A DNA stretch of 34,411 bases, taken from Pirellulales bacterium. GTDB taxonomy: Bacteria; Planctomycetota; Planctomycetia; Pirellulales; JADZDJ01. Location of the stretch: positions 1 through 34,411 of the forward strand of contig JADZDJ010000200.1 in assembly GCA_020851115.1 (NCBI GenBank). Direction: 5' to 3'. Below, in pieces: positions 1-8,704 of the stretch. Within the stretch, counting starts at the first letter, position 1. Each line of letters begins with the position of its first letter. Under the pieces are notes generated by a model. That model did no database searches, had not been told where the DNA came from, and was given only the letters and a program-made list of their open reading frames with translations. The position numbers and the translations under genes were made by a program.

Positions 1-564
1 ATGCAAGAGGGAACCAGCCGGCTGAAGCCTAAAAACGGCGAACCACTCACGGGGCATTTTTCCGCGATCTGGGTGCGACGCGACAAAGCTTGGAAGCTGG
101 CCAGCCTAACCGAGTCGCGGATCGATGCGCCGCCGTCTCCCGCCGACCGCCTGGCCATGCTCGAACCGTTTATCGGGAGTTGGTCCGGCAAGTCCGACAA
201 AATATCGTTGCAGATCAATTCCAAATGGAATGCCGGCAAGACCTACATGCTCCGCGATTTTGTCGCCACTTCCGAGGGCCGCGAAATCTTCCACGGCAAA
301 CAAGTTGTCGGTTGGGATCCAAAGATCCACGAAATCCGATCTTGGACCTTCAACGAAGACGGCGGCTATGCGGAAAGCTTGTGGAGTTTGGAAGGCAACG
401 TGTGGATGGTCGCGTCGAAAGGGACGCAGCCCAGCGGCAAAACAACGTCGATGACGCAGATCTACAAATTTGTCGGCAAAGACAAGCTGAATTGGAAACT
501 GAAAACCGTTTCCGGCGATTCGCCGGAAACGATTCTCGAAGTGGAGTTAACTCGCAGCCGCTAG
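1..564 (+). CDS. C-terminal part of an NTF2-like (SnoaL/DUF4440) protein with a lipocalin-like second domain
   Basis: The reading frame is open from the first base, so the true start probably lies upstream even though the window happens to begin with ATG. The first 40 or so residues (HFSAIWVRRDKAWKLASL, then a short acidic link) look like the last two strands of a DUF4440/NTF2-like cone fold. From about residue 50 to the end the pattern of alternating strands (FIGSWSGKS, GWDPKIHEIRSWTF, MTQIYKFVGKDKLNWK) resembles the lipocalin-like DUF1579-type barrel that follows NTF2 domains in many planctomycete proteins. A ligand or enzymatic role cannot be read from the sequence. The gene ends at TAG and is followed by a small secreted-protein gene in the same direction. 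The domain assignment is by pattern memory, not by a search. Confidence 0.75.
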   Translation: MQEGTSRLKPKNGEPLTGHFSAIWVRRDKAWKLASLTESRIDAPPSPADRLAMLEPFIGSWSGKSDKISLQINSKWNAGKTYMLRDFVATSEGREIFHGKQVVGWDPKIHEIRSWTFNEDGGYAESLWSLEGNVWMVASKGTQPSGKTTSMTQIYKFVGKDKLNWKLKTVSGDSPETILEVELTRSR

Positions 565-668
565 CGGCCATTCATCGATCGAGAAAGGCACGGTCGCGGC
601 CACCGCTTGCTCGGATGGCGAACGGGCACCACCGGTCGATTTTTTTTGCAATCCTTTACGAGAACTTT

Positions 669-1361
669 ATGTCCATCGCACAACCACTTGTGCTCCGAAC
701 TGCTTTGGCAATCGCAATCGTCGCCGCGAGCGAACTCGGTTCGATGGCCCAGCCGCCAGCGACCGGCTCCAAGCCCGACGCCGCCGCCAAGGAACTGATC
801 CTCGATAGCTCTCGCTGGCGCGAAATGCAAAAGGAATTTCACGAATGGCTGTCGATGCAAGTCGTCTATTCGCCGCAGCAAGTCGCCGAGATCAAAGCTC
901 GATTGGCCGCGGAAATCGAGAAGATGTCGGCCGCCGAACTGCAGCAGTTCCTCGACCAATGGGAGGCCAAGCTCAAGGTGCTGCTCGGCCAAGACGCCAC
1001 CGAAGGCCGAGAATGGCTGGGGCAATTTCTGTCCGTAGCCGCTGACGGCTATCGCAAGCAGGTCTTTCAGCGGCTGGGGATTACCAACGTCTGGTCGATG
1101 AGCGCGGCCCAAATCGAAGAAGCCATCCAAAATATCCGTTCCAAAGAGTTGCACTTGAAGCAAGAGCGCGCCGTTTTCAATCAAGGCCGTACCGAGCAAA
1201 TGCAAAGCGTCGAGCGGTTCAGAACCGACGAGCGCTCCGCGATGCAACGCGCCGGTGAATCGAAAGCCGGCGAATTTGGCAGCTACCAAACTCCGATGAG
1301 CCCCAAGCAATACAACTGGTCGCCGCGAGCGCCGCTCATTCCCTGGGGCGGCTGGTGGTAA
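669..1361 (+). CDS. Hypothetical secreted protein, helical/coiled-coil
   Basis: A 230-residue protein of no recognised family. I placed the start at the ATG at 669 because it gives a normal signal peptide: a short N-region, a hydrophobic stretch (LRTALAIAIVAAS) and a plausible cleavage after SMA near residue 26. The frame is open further upstream, but that part antisenses or overlaps the preceding gene and looks like noise. The mature part is rich in Glu, Gln, Lys and Arg with heptad-like spacing (residues about 45-190), so it should be mostly helical and perhaps coiled coil. The C-terminus is Trp/Pro rich and ends GGWW. It probably acts in the periplasm or cell envelope. It lies about 105 bases after the previous gene and about 125 before the sulfatase. 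No strong Shine-Dalgarno sequence is visible, and no function is proposed. Confidence 0.7.
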   Translation: MSIAQPLVLRTALAIAIVAASELGSMAQPPATGSKPDAAAKELILDSSRWREMQKEFHEWLSMQVVYSPQQVAEIKARLAAEIEKMSAAELQQFLDQWEAKLKVLLGQDATEGREWLGQFLSVAADGYRKQVFQRLGITNVWSMSAAQIEEAIQNIRSKELHLKQERAVFNQGRTEQMQSVERFRTDERSAMQRAGESKAGEFGSYQTPMSPKQYNWSPRAPLIPWGGWW

Positions 1362-1485
1362 AGGCCGTCCGATCGAGCCGCACCGTTTTTTCGGTCGACA
1401 GGTGCTACCGCTGGGCAAAGTCTGTAGAATGGCCTCGGCTTGTCGTACCTGAGTCGTTCGGAAACCTTATCCAGGAACTCGCAAA

Positions 1486-3867
1486 ATGTTCAGAATCTCT
1501 GTCGCTGCCCTACTGGGCTGCTTGTGGTGCGTCGTTGTCGCACAGGCGCAAGAAAAACCGGGCAATCAAAACTCCGTTCGATCCGTCGCCCCGCAACCGG
1601 CCAACGTATTGCCGTACCCCGATTTTCACTATCGCGGCAGCGTCGGTCGCACGCTCGCCGAGAGCGATACTCCCGAGTTTCCTCAGCCGATTCGACCTCC
1701 CCAGGGCGCGCCGAACATTGTTTACATTTTGATCGACGACGCCGGCTATGGGCAATTTGGCACATTCGGCGGCCAAGTGCCAACGCCAGCGCTCGACAAG
1801 GTTGCGGCCGACGGACTGCGCTTCACGCGGTTCCACACGACGGCGTTGTGTTCGCCGACGCGCGCGGCGCTACTCACTGGGCGCAACCATCACTCGGCAG
1901 GCACCGGCGTCATCACCGAAGCGGCCACCGGCTACGACGGCTATACCGGCATCATCGGCAAGAACATGGGCACGATCGGCCAAGTGCTGCGGCAACACGG
2001 CTACGCCACCGCGTGGTTTGGCAAGAACCACAACACGCCCGATTGGGAAACCAGCCAGGTCGGCCCGTTCGATCGTTGGCCAAGCGGCCTGGGCTTCGAT
2101 TACTTCTATGGATTCATGGGGGGCGACATGGATCAGTGGCAGCCGACGCTCTACGAAAATCACGAACTCGTCCCGCGCTCGAAGGATCCGAAATATATTC
2201 TGACGGCTGATCTCGTCGACAAAGCGGTGGCATGGCTCCGCCGCACGCGTAGTATTGCCGCAAATAAGCCGTACTTCCTCTATATGTCAACTGGCGCGAC
2301 ACATGCCCCGCACCACGTTTCGCCGGAATTCATTGCCCGCCAGCGCGGCAAGTTCGACATGGGCTGGGACACCTATCGCGAGCAGACGTTTGCGCGGCAG
2401 AAGAAACTCGGCGTTGTACCCGCCAGCGCCAAGCTCACGAAGCGGCCCCAAGAACTGCCGGCCTGGGATTCATTGTCGGCCGACCAAAAGCGGCTATTTT
2501 CGCGAATGATGGAAGTTTTCGCCGCGTTCACTGCGCAAACCGACTACGAAATGGGGCGGCTGTTGGAAGTCGTCCGCTCGCTGCCGGATGCCGACAACAC
2601 GCTGATTTTTTACGAAGTCGGCGACAATGGCGCATCGGCCGAAGGGGGCCTGGTGGGCCTCTTGAACGAGAATTCATTCTTCAATAACGTCCCCGAATCG
2701 CTCGCGGACAATCTCACACACATCGACGAAATCGGCGGGCCGAAACATTTCAATCATTTCCCGGCGGGCTGGGCGTGGGCAATGAATACACCGTTCCAAT
2801 GGACCAAGCAGATTGCCTCGCACCTCGGCGGAACGCGCAATCCGCTGGCGGTTTCCTGGCCGGCCAAGATCAAAGACAAAGGAGGCGTGCGCACGCAGTT
2901 TCATCACGTGATCGACATCGCGCCGACGATTTACGAAGCGGTCGGCGTACCGTTTCCGGAGACGCTGGACGGCGTCGCACAACGACCGCTCGAAGGCGCT
3001 TCGATGGTCTACTCGTTCGACAACGCGAACGCATCTGGCCATCGTCGCACGCAATACTTCGAGATGTTCGTCAATCGGGGCATTTACCATGACGGTTGGT
3101 GGGCGGCCTCGCGCGTCAATATTCCCTGGGTTGGAGATGCCAAGCCCGCCAACCCCGACACGGCCACGTGGGAACTGTACCACCTCGACGAAGATTTCAG
3201 TCAGGCGAACGATCTGGCCAACGACAACCCCGCAAAGCTGCGCGAACTGCAAGATTTGTGGTGGACCGAGGCGGCCCGATACCGCGTGTTGCCCCTCGAT
3301 GGCCGCAAGACGGAGCGACTCAATGGAGAGCTGCAAGGGCGGCCGTCGCTGACGGGAAATCGCACGTCGTTTACCTATTTCCCCGGCGTGGTTGCGTTGC
3401 CCGCGGGGAGCGCTCCGAACGTTCTCAACAAGTCGTTCTCGATTACCGCCGAGGTGGACACGAAGGGAGACAAGACCGAAGGCGCGATTTTCTCGATGGG
3501 AGGCAGCGACGGCGGATATGGATTGTATGTGCGCGACGGCCGTCCGGTGTTCGCGGGCAACTTTCTGGGCCGATCGATGACCCGCGCGACATCCGCGGCG
3601 CCACTTCCCAGCGGCGTCGTGAAACTGCGCGGCGAATTCCACTACGACGGCGGCGGCATGGGCAAGGGCGGCACGCTATCGATCTTCGTCAACGGCAAGA
3701 AAGTGGGGGAAGGTCGAATCAAGCAGACTCAAGGCATCACGCTGGGGCTTGGCGGCGCTTTGGACATTGGCGAAGACACCGGCTCGGCGGTCGACGACGC
3801 CTATACGCCACCGTTCCGATTTAACGGCACGATCAAGCAAGTAACCGTCGATCTACAGCCGAAGTGA
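1486..3867 (+). CDS. Secreted arylsulfatase (formylglycine type)
   Basis: A 793-residue sulfatase that should hydrolyse sulfate esters outside the cytoplasm. Residues 1-20 form a signal peptide (hydrophobic core AALLGCLWCVVVA). The metal-binding opening strand is IVYILIDDAGYG with D84 and D85. The signature CSPTRAALLTGRN starts at C122, the Cys that an FGE-type enzyme would convert to formylglycine, followed by P124 and R126. Further sulfatase signatures follow (WFGKNHN, FLYMSTGATHAPHH, a late DNGAS metal-site motif). From about residue 615 there is an extra beta-rich C-terminal domain (TYFPGVVALP, SIFVNGKKVGEGRI) of the kind seen at the end of long bacterial arylsulfatases. An AGGA sequence upstream supports the ATG at 1486. 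Planctomycetes carry many sulfatases for algal and host polysaccharides, but the substrate here is unknown. No FGE gene is present in the window. Confidence 0.95.
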   Translation: MFRISVAALLGCLWCVVVAQAQEKPGNQNSVRSVAPQPANVLPYPDFHYRGSVGRTLAESDTPEFPQPIRPPQGAPNIVYILIDDAGYGQFGTFGGQVPTPALDKVAADGLRFTRFHTTALCSPTRAALLTGRNHHSAGTGVITEAATGYDGYTGIIGKNMGTIGQVLRQHGYATAWFGKNHNTPDWETSQVGPFDRWPSGLGFDYFYGFMGGDMDQWQPTLYENHELVPRSKDPKYILTADLVDKAVAWLRRTRSIAANKPYFLYMSTGATHAPHHVSPEFIARQRGKFDMGWDTYREQTFARQKKLGVVPASAKLTKRPQELPAWDSLSADQKRLFSRMMEVFAAFTAQTDYEMGRLLEVVRSLPDADNTLIFYEVGDNGASAEGGLVGLLNENSFFNNVPESLADNLTHIDEIGGPKHFNHFPAGWAWAMNTPFQWTKQIASHLGGTRNPLAVSWPAKIKDKGGVRTQFHHVIDIAPTIYEAVGVPFPETLDGVAQRPLEGASMVYSFDNANASGHRRTQYFEMFVNRGIYHDGWWAASRVNIPWVGDAKPANPDTATWELYHLDEDFSQANDLANDNPAKLRELQDLWWTEAARYRVLPLDGRKTERLNGELQGRPSLTGNRTSFTYFPGVVALPAGSAPNVLNKSFSITAEVDTKGDKTEGAIFSMGGSDGGYGLYVRDGRPVFAGNFLGRSMTRATSAAPLPSGVVKLRGEFHYDGGGMGKGGTLSIFVNGKKVGEGRIKQTQGITLGLGGALDIGEDTGSAVDDAYTPPFRFNGTIKQVTVDLQPK

Positions 3868-3975
3868 GCCGGACTTCCGGGAGTTTAATGACTTCAATGC
3901 GAGGTTTTTCGGCCCTCCGGGCACTTCGCGAGTCGCCATTAAAGCTGATAATATGACGCACTCCACATTTTTCTA

Positions 3976-3992
3976 GTTTGCGGATTGCAAAC
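3976..3992. other. Short inverted repeat between the sulfatase and DUF1254 genes
   Basis: GTTTGC and GCAAAC form a perfect 6-bp stem around the 5-base loop GGATT. No clear T-run follows, so it is not a convincing intrinsic terminator. It could be an operator half-site pair or chance. Confidence 0.25.
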
Positions 3993-4060
3993 AAACAACC
4001 CGTTTACTCCGTTCGTTTCTGGTCCCTTTGGTCCAGCGGCTCTTGAAATATCAGGCTTCG

Positions 4061-5467
4061 ATGAAAGCACATCAGCGTAAACTCACCGCACTCGTCATTG
4101 TTTTAACCATTGTCACCTGCTTGGGCGCTGCAAGCGCCGAGAATCTCTCGGATGAGGAAGCATTCAAAATCGGCGCGGACACTTACGTTTATGGTTATCC
4201 ACTCGTGACGATGGAGATTACGCGTCGCGTCATGACGAATGCGGTCTCACCAGAAGGTACACATGCTCCAATGGGGCAATTCGTCTTGATGAGAAGGTAC
4301 CCGGATGCCACGTTTACGGACGTTACCGCTCCGAACGCGGACACCCTGTATTCGACGGCCTGGCTCGATCTCGCGAAGGAGCCGTATGTCTTGAGCCTGC
4401 CGGACGAGGACGGACGATATTACTTAATGCCCATGCTCAGCGGCTGGACGGATGTGTTTACGGTGCCGGGCAAGCGGACAACAGGTACCAAAGCGCAAAC
4501 GTATGCGATCACTGGACCACATTGGACAGGCAAGCTTCCCGGCGGTGTCACGGAACTCAAGTCGCCCACGAACATGGTCTGGATCTTGGGTCGAACGTAT
4601 TGCACTGGAACGCCCGAGGACTACCAGGCCGTCCACGCAATCATGGATCGGTATCAGCTCGTGCCGCTCAGCGCCTTTGGCAAGCCATACACGCCACCGC
4701 GCAGAGCCGTGGATCCAACGATCGACATGAAAACACCTGTCCGCGAACAGGTTCACGCGCTCGATGCAGGTGCTTACTTCAATCTGCTTGCAACTCTGAT
4801 GAAAGATAATCCGCCGGCAAAGGCCGATGGTCCAATGGTTGAGAAAATGGCGAAGATCGGCATCGTTCCAGGGGAAAAGTTCGATGGAAGCAAGCTCTCG
4901 GCCGACGTGGCCGCTCGCATTCCTAAGTCAGCTCAGGGGCAAATCATGGGCCACTTCAAAAAGGCAGGCAAGGACAACAATGGTTGGATTTTCACAACCA
5001 AGACCGGCGTATACGGCACCGATTATCTTGAGCGCGCCTTTATTACGGCAATTGGCCTTGGCGCCAATCGGCCTCAGGATGCCGTCTATCCAACTTCTGA
5101 AGTGGACGGCGACGGCCATCCCTATCGCGGAACCCACAAGTACACGATCCATTTTCCCAAAGGCCAAACCCCTCCGGTAAACGCTTTTTGGTCAATCACC
5201 ATGTACAACGCCGACTATTTCTTCGTTGACAATCCGCTCAATAAGTACACGGTGAGTCCGCGTAACGATCTCAAGTACAACGCCGATGGCTCGCTCGACA
5301 TCTATATCCAGAACAAATCGCCAAGCAAGGACAAGGAAGCCAACTGGCTTCCTGCTCCCAAAGGCAAGTTTATCCTCATGATGCGGCTCTATTGGCCAAA
5401 AGAAAAAACTCCATCGATTATTGATGGTAGTTGGACTCCGCCTCCCGCGACGATCGTGGCGGAATAG
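4061..5467 (+). CDS. Secreted DUF1254/DUF1214 domain protein
   Basis: A 468-residue protein. I chose the ATG at 4061 rather than a TTG 33 bases upstream because it gives a clean signal peptide (MKAHQRKLTALVIVLTIVT, cleavage after ASA at about residue 26). The N-terminal half is DUF1254-like: YVYGYPLVTMEITRRVMT, then APNADTLYSTAWLDL and DGRYYLMPMLSGWTDVF. The C-terminal part is DUF1214-like: KYTIHFPKGQTPPVNAFWS, MYNADYFFVDNPLNKYTV and a final strand ending in LYWPK. The two domains normally occur together in exported bacterial proteins with no settled biochemical role. The gene is separated by about 190 bases from the sulfatase. By eye its base composition is more AT-rich than mutS or the sulfatase, which could mean later acquisition; I have not computed this. 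Confidence 0.9.
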   Translation: MKAHQRKLTALVIVLTIVTCLGAASAENLSDEEAFKIGADTYVYGYPLVTMEITRRVMTNAVSPEGTHAPMGQFVLMRRYPDATFTDVTAPNADTLYSTAWLDLAKEPYVLSLPDEDGRYYLMPMLSGWTDVFTVPGKRTTGTKAQTYAITGPHWTGKLPGGVTELKSPTNMVWILGRTYCTGTPEDYQAVHAIMDRYQLVPLSAFGKPYTPPRRAVDPTIDMKTPVREQVHALDAGAYFNLLATLMKDNPPAKADGPMVEKMAKIGIVPGEKFDGSKLSADVAARIPKSAQGQIMGHFKKAGKDNNGWIFTTKTGVYGTDYLERAFITAIGLGANRPQDAVYPTSEVDGDGHPYRGTHKYTIHFPKGQTPPVNAFWSITMYNADYFFVDNPLNKYTVSPRNDLKYNADGSLDIYIQNKSPSKDKEANWLPAPKGKFILMMRLYWPKEKTPSIIDGSWTPPPATIVAE

Positions 5468-5697
5468 CACACGATTGTGCGCTCAAGAAGCGAACGGATC
5501 CTCTGACCGTTGAAGATTGATGCCTTTCCGAGCCGCGCCCGTGAGGAGGCGGGGCCGGCCTAACCGCTTCCTGATCGGTGGCTGGGGATTCAAAAAAGCG
5601 TCAAGGGCGACCATGCAGAGGATTGCCTTACGCGCATCAACTCGTCTTTCCGCCTTCGTGCTTCCGCGTTTCAACTTGCTTTGCTACCATCGCCCTC

Positions 5698-8379
5698 ATG
5701 GCAGATACTCCCATGATGCGGCAATATCGCGAGGCGAAAGCGGCCTGTGGCGATGCGCTGTTGCTGTTTCGGATGGGAGATTTTTACGAGCTGTTTCACG
5801 ACGATGCGCGAACGGCGGCGCGGCTGTTGGGGTTGGCGCTGACCAGCCGCGACAAAGGCGAAAATGCCACGCCGATGGCAGGTTTTCCGCATCATCAACT
5901 CGAGAGCTATTTGGGGAAGCTCGTTTCGCTCGGCGTGCGCGTGGCGATCTGTGAGCAGATGGAAGACCCGCGGCTGGCCAAGGGGCTCGTGAAACGCGAA
6001 GTGACGCGCGTGGTGACGCCGGGAACGCTCACCGACGATGCGCTACTGGATCCGCGGGAGAGCAATTATCTGGCGGCGGTGATTGGCGGTGGCGACAAGG
6101 AGCAAGCTTCCGTCGGATTGGCCTGGGTCGAGCTATCGACGGGGCGATTTCATGCCGCGGTGTTCGCGCGCGAGAAGCTCGCCGACCAGTTGGCGAGGAT
6201 CGATGCGGCGGAATGCCTGGTGGACGAGCAGTCGGAGTTGCTGCCCGCGAATCGAAATGGCCCGTTGGCAGGACAGGCATCTTTGCCCATCCGCGGTGCG
6301 CCGGTGGCGGCAGACAGGAATGTCTGTCCCGCGAAGACTCTCTATACGCGGCGGCCGACTTGGGCGTTTTCTTTGCAAACGGCGACACAAGCCTTAACAA
6401 AGCAGTTTGGTACGGCGACGCTCGAAGGGTTTGGGTTCGACAATGAACGAGACGCGCTGGCGCTGCGGGCGGCCGGGGCGATTTTGGATTACTTGGCGGA
6501 AACGCAAAAAACTTCGCTCGCGCATCTCGATCGACTGTTGCCTTATTACACCGGCACGACGCTGGAGATCGACGAATCGACGCGCCGGAGCTTGGAAATC
6601 AGCCGCACGATGCGCGACGGCCGGCGAGAAGGATCGCTGCTGGCAGTGCTCGACCGCACCACGACGGCCATGGGTTCGCGACACCTGGCAGACTGGGTGG
6701 CGAATCCGCTGGTGAACTTGACCGAGATCGACGAGCGGCTCGACGCGGTTGCGGAGTTGGTTGCCGACGGGCGGATGGCCGACGAATTGCGCGAGAAACT
6801 GCGCGGCATTTACGACATTCAGCGGCTGCTGGCTCGCATCACCACCGGCCGGGCGAGCCCGCGAGATCTTGCACACCTTGGACAAACGCTGTCGGCGCTG
6901 CCGGCGGTGAAGGCGAAGATGACCGGCCGAAACAGCGTATTGCTTTCGCGACTGGAGGCGGAAGTCGATCTTTGTCCCGAGATTCGCGCCCGATTGGAAT
7001 CAGCGCTGGTGGACAATTGCCCTCTTCAGAGCCGCGAAGGAGGCATGATTCGAGCGGGCTTTAACGCTGACCTGGACAACTTGCACGAACTGGCGGCCGG
7101 GGGCAAGCAGTGGATCGCGCGGTATCAAGCGGATGAGTCGGCCCGCACGGGGATTTCAACGCTGAAAGTCGGCTTCAACAAAGTGTTCGGCTACTACATC
7201 GAAGTCACCCATACGCACGGCCATAAGATTCCAGAAAATTACACGCGCAAGCAGACGGTGAAGAATGCCGAGCGATATATCACGCCGGAATTGAAGGAAT
7301 ACGAGGAGCGTGTGCTGACGGCGGATGAACGCTCGAAGGAACTGGAGTATGAACTATTCGTGCAGCTTCGCGATTTTGTCGCCGCGCATGCCAAGCGATT
7401 GCAAGCGACCGCCCATGCGCTGGCGCAGCTCGATGTGCTGGCGGCGCTGGCCGATTTGGCGCGGGCGAGAAATTACTGCCGGCCGAAGTTGGTTGAAGGA
7501 CCGACGCTGACGATTCGCGACGGCCGTCATCCGGTGCTCGATTCGCTGATGCCGGAAGGTTCGTTTGTGCCAAACGACACGGAGGCCGCGGCGGATGGGC
7601 TGATTTTGCTCATCACCGGGCCGAACATGGCGGGCAAGAGCACATACATTCGGCAGGTTGCGCTCGTTTCGCTACTGGCGCAGATTGGCAGTTTTGTACC
7701 GGCCAAGGAAGCAACACTGGGGCTGTGCGATCGCATTTTTGCCCGCGTCGGGGCCAGCGATGAACTCAGCCGCGGTCAGAGCACCTTTATGGTTGAAATG
7801 ACCGAAACCGCCCGTATTTTGAACACCGCAACGGCGCGAAGTCTGGTGATTCTCGACGAAATTGGCCGCGGCACGAGCACCTACGACGGCGTGTCACTGG
7901 CTTGGGCGGTCGTCGAGTTCTTGCACGACCGCATCGCCTGCCGCACGCTGTTCGCGACCCATTATCACGAGCTGACCGATCTGGCGAAAACGCTTGGTAG
8001 CGTGCGGAATTTGAACGTGGCGGTGCGAGAATGGGAAGACCAGGTCGTCTTCTTGCATAAAATCATCGAAGGGGCGGCCGACAAGAGCTACGGCATTCAC
8101 GTCGCTCGCTTGGCCGGCGTGCCACGGGAGGTGAATGAGCGGGCGAAGCAAATATTGGCACAGCTCGAACAAGAACACTTGGGCGAGGACGATCGCCCCA
8201 AGCTGGCACGCCGGGGTAAAACTCGCCGCGTCGGCGATTTACAACTAACGTTGTTTGCGGTGGAAGAGCATCTTGTGGTCAAGCAGTTGCGGGAGTTGAA
8301 CGTGAACGAGCTGTCGCCGCTGGCGGCGCTGCAAGTGCTTGAGCAGATGCAGGCGGAGTTGAAGTCGTTGCAGCAGTAG
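5698..8379 (+). CDS. mutS: DNA mismatch repair protein MutS
   Basis: An 893-residue mismatch-recognition ATPase. The mismatch-reading loop GDFYELF carries F29 and E31, the Phe-x-Glu pair that stacks on and contacts the mispaired base. A connector domain follows (about 125-290), then the lever/clamp domains, with FNKVFGYYIEVT and ENYTRKQTVKNAERYIT near residues 496-525. The ATPase has Walker A GPNMAGKST (641-649), Walker B LVILDEIGRG with D720-E721, and ATHYHEL after it. The ATG at 5698 gives the canonical N-terminus; the frame is open upstream but that part is not MutS-like. Within the connector domain, residues about 192-211 are encoded by a short inverted-repeat element (separate entry) that standard MutS lacks. 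All catalytic residues are intact, so the protein is probably functional. No mutL is present in the window, and the flanking genes are unrelated. Confidence 0.98.
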   Translation: MADTPMMRQYREAKAACGDALLLFRMGDFYELFHDDARTAARLLGLALTSRDKGENATPMAGFPHHQLESYLGKLVSLGVRVAICEQMEDPRLAKGLVKREVTRVVTPGTLTDDALLDPRESNYLAAVIGGGDKEQASVGLAWVELSTGRFHAAVFAREKLADQLARIDAAECLVDEQSELLPANRNGPLAGQASLPIRGAPVAADRNVCPAKTLYTRRPTWAFSLQTATQALTKQFGTATLEGFGFDNERDALALRAAGAILDYLAETQKTSLAHLDRLLPYYTGTTLEIDESTRRSLEISRTMRDGRREGSLLAVLDRTTTAMGSRHLADWVANPLVNLTEIDERLDAVAELVADGRMADELREKLRGIYDIQRLLARITTGRASPRDLAHLGQTLSALPAVKAKMTGRNSVLLSRLEAEVDLCPEIRARLESALVDNCPLQSREGGMIRAGFNADLDNLHELAAGGKQWIARYQADESARTGISTLKVGFNKVFGYYIEVTHTHGHKIPENYTRKQTVKNAERYITPELKEYEERVLTADERSKELEYELFVQLRDFVAAHAKRLQATAHALAQLDVLAALADLARARNYCRPKLVEGPTLTIRDGRHPVLDSLMPEGSFVPNDTEAAADGLILLITGPNMAGKSTYIRQVALVSLLAQIGSFVPAKEATLGLCDRIFARVGASDELSRGQSTFMVEMTETARILNTATARSLVILDEIGRGTSTYDGVSLAWAVVEFLHDRIACRTLFATHYHELTDLAKTLGSVRNLNVAVREWEDQVVFLHKIIEGAADKSYGIHVARLAGVPREVNERAKQILAQLEQEHLGEDDRPKLARRGKTRRVGDLQLTLFAVEEHLVVKQLRELNVNELSPLAALQVLEQMQAELKSLQQ
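6271..6329. repeat. REPIN/MITE-like inverted-repeat element inside mutS
   Basis: GGACAGGCAT (6271-6280) and ATGTCTGTCC (6320-6329) are inverted copies with one mismatch, bounding a 59-base segment. Inside the right end there is a second small dyad (GACAG...CTGTC). The translated segment GQASLPIRGAPVAADRNVCP sits in a surface loop of the connector domain, where E. coli MutS has a shorter link. I recall GACAGGAATGTCTGTC-like segments as common dispersed repeats in planctomycete genomes, but I cannot search here. Confidence 0.55.
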
Positions 8380-8704
8380 CGACCGGATAACATACGATCG
8401 CGACCCGCTATCGTAGGAGTCGTAGAGTGTCAGCTTGAAGCCCGTGCTCGCACCTAGACTTTGTTGCAATTGATTGTTGACACCACTCGATTATTTTATT
8501 TCGATTTCCTGATTTTGATGTTCTTGATTGGAACTGGGGTTTATTTCCTGGCCAAAGACAAACCGGTCGAATTCGCTCGCCGTCGTTCGCCGAAAGAATG
8601 GCCCTGAGGTGGTCGATCGGAAACTCGCCGCGCGAGCAAGAGAGCAGCGGAGTGGTTTTGCAACTTGCATTGCACTTGCCGACGCGCCGAGTTTCCAACA
8701 ATCG
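8380..8704. other. Intergenic region between convergent mutS and the permease
   Basis: This 325-base gap separates the converging ends of mutS and the permease. Just after mutS, TACGAT and ATCGTA (8393-8416 region) are inverted around about 11 bases, a weak hairpin without a T-run. The middle is clearly AT-rich compared with the surroundings and holds a possible small membrane-protein frame (separate entry). Nothing else was recognised. Confidence 0.5.
8470..8607 (+). CDS. Possible small single-pass membrane protein (45 aa)
   Basis: An open frame too short for ordinary gene calling runs from TTG at 8470 (in-frame ATG at 8518) to TGA at 8607. It reads a hydrophobic helix (LFYFDFLILMFLIGTGVYFL) followed by a basic tail (AKDKPVEFARRRSPKEWP), the layout of an inner-membrane small protein with the C-terminus inside. 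It lies about 90 bases after mutS. No Shine-Dalgarno sequence and no ATG at the natural N-terminus were found, so it may be a chance frame or the remnant of a longer gene. Confidence 0.3.
   Translation: MIVDTTRLFYFDFLILMFLIGTGVYFLAKDKPVEFARRRSPKEWP

Noticed and set aside
561-1418. 285-codon frame on the minus strand
   Set aside because: Covers the secreted coiled-coil gene, which has a good signal peptide on the plus strand; the antisense frame has no such feature.
2674-3642. Long open frame of 322 codons on the minus strand within the sulfatase gene
   Set aside because: It is antisense to a strongly conserved sulfatase, is rich in Arg/His/Gly and shows no family motif; a GC-rich shadow.
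5467-5480. GCACA-CGAT-TGTGC hairpin after the DUF1254 gene as terminator
   Set aside because: Only 5 bp and no T-run; too weak to call.
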